This document shows positions 61,725 to 64,000 of a stretch of 64,000 nucleotides of DNA, in pieces (the first letter of the stretch is position 1; every line of letters starts with the position of its first letter). This DNA comes from Acidimicrobiales bacterium (lineage in GTDB: Bacteria > Actinomycetota > Acidimicrobiia > Acidimicrobiales > UBA8592), in the NCBI GenBank assembly GCA_013912105.1, contig JACERY010000002.1, positions 62,001 to 126,000 on the forward strand, in the 5' to 3' direction. The position numbers were made by a program, and so were the translations under genes. The notes under the pieces are model-generated. The model was not told where the DNA came from. It worked only from the letters and a program-made list of their open reading frames with translations, and did not search any database.

Positions 61725-62974
61725 TGAAAAGAATAAGTTGCGAAGTAGTTGCTGTAGGAACAGAACTTCTACTCGGTCAGATAGTTGATACCAATTCATC
61801 ATGGATAGGTGAGCAGCTAGCACTTTCAGGTATTGATAGTTATTTCCAGACCAAAGTTGGAGACAACCCAGACAGAATTAAGGCGGTGTTGCGGCAAGCT
61901 CTTGATAGGTCTGATGTTGTTATAGTTTGTGGGGGTTTAGGGCCCACGCAAGATGACCTGACAAGGGACATGATTGCCGAGGTGATGGGTGTCGAATTGA
62001 TTTTAAACGAAAGCATAGCTGGACGGATAGAAGCAATGTTTGCTGGGAGAAACCGCCCAATGCCCGAGAATAACCTTAGGCAGGCTATGGTTCCTGATGG
62101 CGCAGAAGCTCTTCCAATAATGCCCGGGACAGCACCGGGTTTGAAAGCGCAATTAGGAGATAAAACTATTTATGCGGTTCCTGGCGTTCCCTGGGAAATG
62201 AAACAAATGGTTGAAGAAGCAATTCTTCCAGATATAAGAATGCAGGCTGGATCAACTTCTGTAATACGATCCAAGACATTAAGAACTTGGGGCGATTCGG
62301 AGTCCGGATTGGCTGAGAAACTATCAGATGAGATAGTGCGGCTTGATCATGCTGGAGAGGTGACTATTGCATTCTTAGCAAGCGGCATAGAAGGTCTTAA
62401 GGTAAGACTCACAGCTAAAGGTGAAGATGAGGCATCTGTATTTTCTATTCTAGAAGACGAAGCTCAGAGGGTTTCATCGATTCTGGGTGAAGAAGTAATT
62501 TTCAGTTATGACGATGAGCCCATGGAAGCTGCATTACTTAATATTTGCCGTAGCCAGGGTCTTACCCTAGGACTGGCTGAGTCAATGACGGGTGGACTTA
62601 TTTCTAGCCGCATAACGGATATTCCGGGGGCAAGTGATGTCTATAAGGGTTCGATCGTTGCTTATTCCAATAGTGCGAAAAACCAAATATTAAATGTTTT
62701 AGAATCAGAAGTGATCTCTGAGAAAGCAGTAGAAGCCATGGCGGTAGGGGCTATTCAATCGTTACAGTGTGATGTTGCAATAGCTGTTTCTGGTAATGCT
62801 GGCCCAACTGCTACAGAAGGCGAAGTAGGCCGGGTATGGATGGCGACAACGGTTGATGGGATCACTGAAGCCTTTACAGTCAAGTGGCCATTTGACCGAA
62901 GCAGAATTCGTCAATTTACAACAATCACTGTTCTGAATGCTTTACGACTCCGTCTTCTCGCTCGCAACAAGTGA
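61724..62974 (+). CDS. cinA: CinA: ADP-ribose/NMN-processing competence-damage family protein
   Basis: A 416-residue protein with an N-terminal MoCF-like (COG1058) domain (VAVGTELLLGQIVDTNSSWI, VCGGLGPTQDDLTRD) and a C-terminal nicotinamide-mononucleotide deamidase domain (GLTLGLAESMTGGLISSRIT). Such CinA proteins take part in pyridine-nucleotide recycling. The ATG at 61724 overlaps the pgsA TGA. In most Actinobacteria recA follows; here a convergent lipoprotein gene overlaps the end by 33 bases instead. Confidence 0.92.
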   Translation: MKRISCEVVAVGTELLLGQIVDTNSSWIGEQLALSGIDSYFQTKVGDNPDRIKAVLRQALDRSDVVIVCGGLGPTQDDLTRDMIAEVMGVELILNESIAGRIEAMFAGRNRPMPENNLRQAMVPDGAEALPIMPGTAPGLKAQLGDKTIYAVPGVPWEMKQMVEEAILPDIRMQAGSTSVIRSKTLRTWGDSESGLAEKLSDEIVRLDHAGEVTIAFLASGIEGLKVRLTAKGEDEASVFSILEDEAQRVSSILGEEVIFSYDDEPMEAALLNICRSQGLTLGLAESMTGGLISSRITDIPGASDVYKGSIVAYSNSAKNQILNVLESEVISEKAVEAMAVGAIQSLQCDVAIAVSGNAGPTATEGEVGRVWMATTVDGITEAFTVKWPFDRSRIRQFTTITVLNALRLRLLARNK

Positions 62975-63727
62975 GTCATCTGTCCACCTATCTATGAAGG
63001 TAAGTAAAATCCCCGAGACCTGATCAATGTGCGCTGAGTAGAGATTTGTTCCGTGTTCTTGGCCAGGTAGCTCTAAAAATTGCGTTGCTGCAGCGGCAGT
63101 CTCAATTTCCCTAGCACTGGATGTAAATGGTGGATCATTTTCAGCCACAATTAATAGGAGCGGAATTAGCATCGAGCTAACAGCACCAAGTGCATTGATC
63201 CGGCCAAATGATGTAGGCGGGGATAGTGCTGCAACCCCTTGAACATCAATTTCGGCAGCTATTTCTATTGCGGCCGTTCCTCCCATGGAGGCTCCAATCA
63301 GGATTACCTGTTTGGCCCCCTTCGCTCGAACATATGCAACTGCGGCTTCTAGGTCCCTATCCATTCTTGTATCTCTTGTCCCAGTTGATTTTCCATAACC
63401 GCGAAAATCAAATGTCATAACTTTATAGCCTGAGGTACTAGCTAGTCGTGCGAATGGAAACCATGAAGTTTGGTTTCGTCCTCTCATGTGGGAAAGAATT
63501 ACAGCTATCTCACCATCACCAAAGATGGACCCCCAAAGGTCCTCAGAGTCTTCGGTGCGGAACCGAACCGTTTCCGTTGCGCCAGACTCTCCAATATCGT
63601 CAGCTAGTTGAACGAATTGATTAGAGTTAATGGGACTCTCGATGCTTGATGAACATGCCGGAAGTGCAGAAAGTATTAAGACGATTGAAAGTGCTATTGG
63701 TAAATGAGTTTTAAACCAGCGACACAA
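62942..63727 (-). CDS. Lipoprotein alpha/beta hydrolase
   Basis: A 261-residue predicted secreted lipoprotein. The signal peptide ends at the lipobox ALPAC, Cys25. The alpha/beta-hydrolase core shows the nucleophile elbow GASMGG near residue 148, an oxyanion turn after ILSHMRGRNQTSW, DFRGYGKSTG, an Asp in IVAENDPPFT, and a final His in PGQEHGTNLY, so the Ser-Asp-His triad is complete. Substrate unknown (dienelactone-hydrolase-like). The start is TTG two bases after the msrB stop, so it is coupled to msrB. Its end overlaps cinA convergently. Confidence 0.82.
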   Translation of the reverse strand: MCRWFKTHLPIALSIVLILSALPACSSSIESPINSNQFVQLADDIGESGATETVRFRTEDSEDLWGSIFGDGEIAVILSHMRGRNQTSWFPFARLASTSGYKVMTFDFRGYGKSTGTRDTRMDRDLEAAVAYVRAKGAKQVILIGASMGGTAAIEIAAEIDVQGVAALSPPTSFGRINALGAVSSMLIPLLLIVAENDPPFTSSAREIETAAAATQFLELPGQEHGTNLYSAHIDQVSGILLTFIDRWTDDSLVASEKTES

Positions 63728-63729
63728 AA

Positions 63730-64000
63730 CTATATCTCATCAACTTCAGGCCGCAATTGAAGTGAAGCGGAATTCATGCAAAACCGCTCTCCGGTCGGAG
63801 GGGGGCCATCATTGAAAACATGGCCCAGGTGGGCACCACAAGCTGCACAGACAGCTTCAGTGCGAATCATGCCATAGGAATGGTCTGATATTCTTTTAAC
63901 TGATTCTGTTTGTAAAGCTTCGGAGAAACTTGGCCAGCCCGTGCCGGAGTCAAATTTTGTCTCACTTGAGAAAAGGAGTGCGTCACAGACAATGCAATGG
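63730..64000 (-). CDS. msrB: Peptide-methionine (R)-S-oxide reductase MsrB (5' end outside window)
   Basis: Partial gene, 89 codons visible, read by hand on the minus strand. It has the zinc pair CIVCDA and [10 protein letters not shown], the [11 protein letters not shown] block, [20 protein letters not shown] with the catalytic cysteine in RFCMNS, and ends at TAG 63730. It repairs methionine-R-sulfoxide in proteins. The downstream lipoprotein gene starts almost immediately after. Confidence 0.93.
   Translation of the reverse strand, partial: HCIVCDALLFSSETKFDSGTGWPSFSEALQTESVKRISDHSYGMIRTEAVCAACGAHLGHVFNDGPPPTGERFCMNSASLQLRPEVDEI

Noticed and set aside
1-64000. CRISPR arrays, tRNA or rRNA genes
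   Set aside because: Scanned the intergenic gaps by eye for regular repeats and T-loop-like GTTCGANTC signatures; none supported. The GGTTCGCTGAACC at 33830 is part of the rpsB leader, not a tRNA arm.

Overview
This window is an almost pure chromosomal core region of a bacterium, very probably an Actinomycetota member of the low-GC marine Acidimicrobiia type. The evidence for the phylum is gene order and marker families: a SepIVA-like gene between coaD and DUF177/rpmF, then plsX, acpP, rnc, a Fpg homologue, smc, ftsY and ffh; rimO-pgsA-cinA after ftsK; a small actinobacterial 'ATP/GTP-binding' Cys/His protein; a MhuD-type heme oxygenase; and alpha-methylacyl-CoA racemase. The class is an inference from the AT-leaning composition, compact spacing and mixed ATG/GTG/TTG starts. 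I see no tRNA, rRNA, IS element, prophage, CRISPR array or defence cassette.

Layout. Bases 1-3125 (minus) hold the 5' part of an APC-family permease and a UvrD2-like helicase. Bases 3218-6752 (plus) hold a PH-domain membrane protein, alpha-methylacyl-CoA racemase, a MhuD-like heme monooxygenase, a small membrane protein and galE. Bases 6749-11146 (minus) hold a sugar-lactone oxidase, a D-threonine-aldolase-like enzyme, ATP-type PEP carboxykinase and a small OB-fold-like protein. From 11188 to 62974 nearly everything is on the plus strand: fakA-like, recG, GNAT, rsmD, coaD, sepIVA-like, DUF177, rpmF, plsX, acpP, rnc, fpg-like, smc, htrA-like, ftsY, ffh, rpsP, khpA, rimM, trmD, rplS; an enoyl-CoA hydratase and cytochrome c pair; xerC, rpsB, tsf, pyrH, frr, cdsA, dxr, rseP, ispG; rimP, nusA, infB, rbfA, truB, ribF, rpsO, pnp; dapB, surf1, dapA, rnj, ftsK, a Ca/Na exchanger, rimO, pgsA, cinA. 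Two small minus-strand islands (15674-15835 and 31285-31600) carry very short proteins, two of them too short for the ORF track. The window ends (minus) with a lipoprotein hydrolase and a partial msrB.

The genes cover ribosome synthesis and maturation (S16, L19, L32, S2, S15, RimM, RimP, RbfA, RsmD, RimO, TrmD, TruB), translation factors (EF-Ts, IF2, RRF), protein targeting (FtsY, Ffh), RNA decay (RNase III, RNase J, PNPase), lipid and isoprenoid synthesis (PlsX, ACP, CdsA, PgsA, Dxr, IspG), lysine/DAP synthesis (DapA, DapB) and chromosome handling (SMC, FtsK, XerC, RecG).

No unknown multi-gene system is evident. The most notable points are: an intact Fpg-family gene in the rnc-smc block that has lost the catalytic N-terminal proline, the lesion-recognition residues and three of four zinc-finger cysteines; structured leaders before rpsB, pnp and rimP-nusA-infB; several tiny ORFs placed to couple translation; and three small conserved-looking proteins of unknown role.
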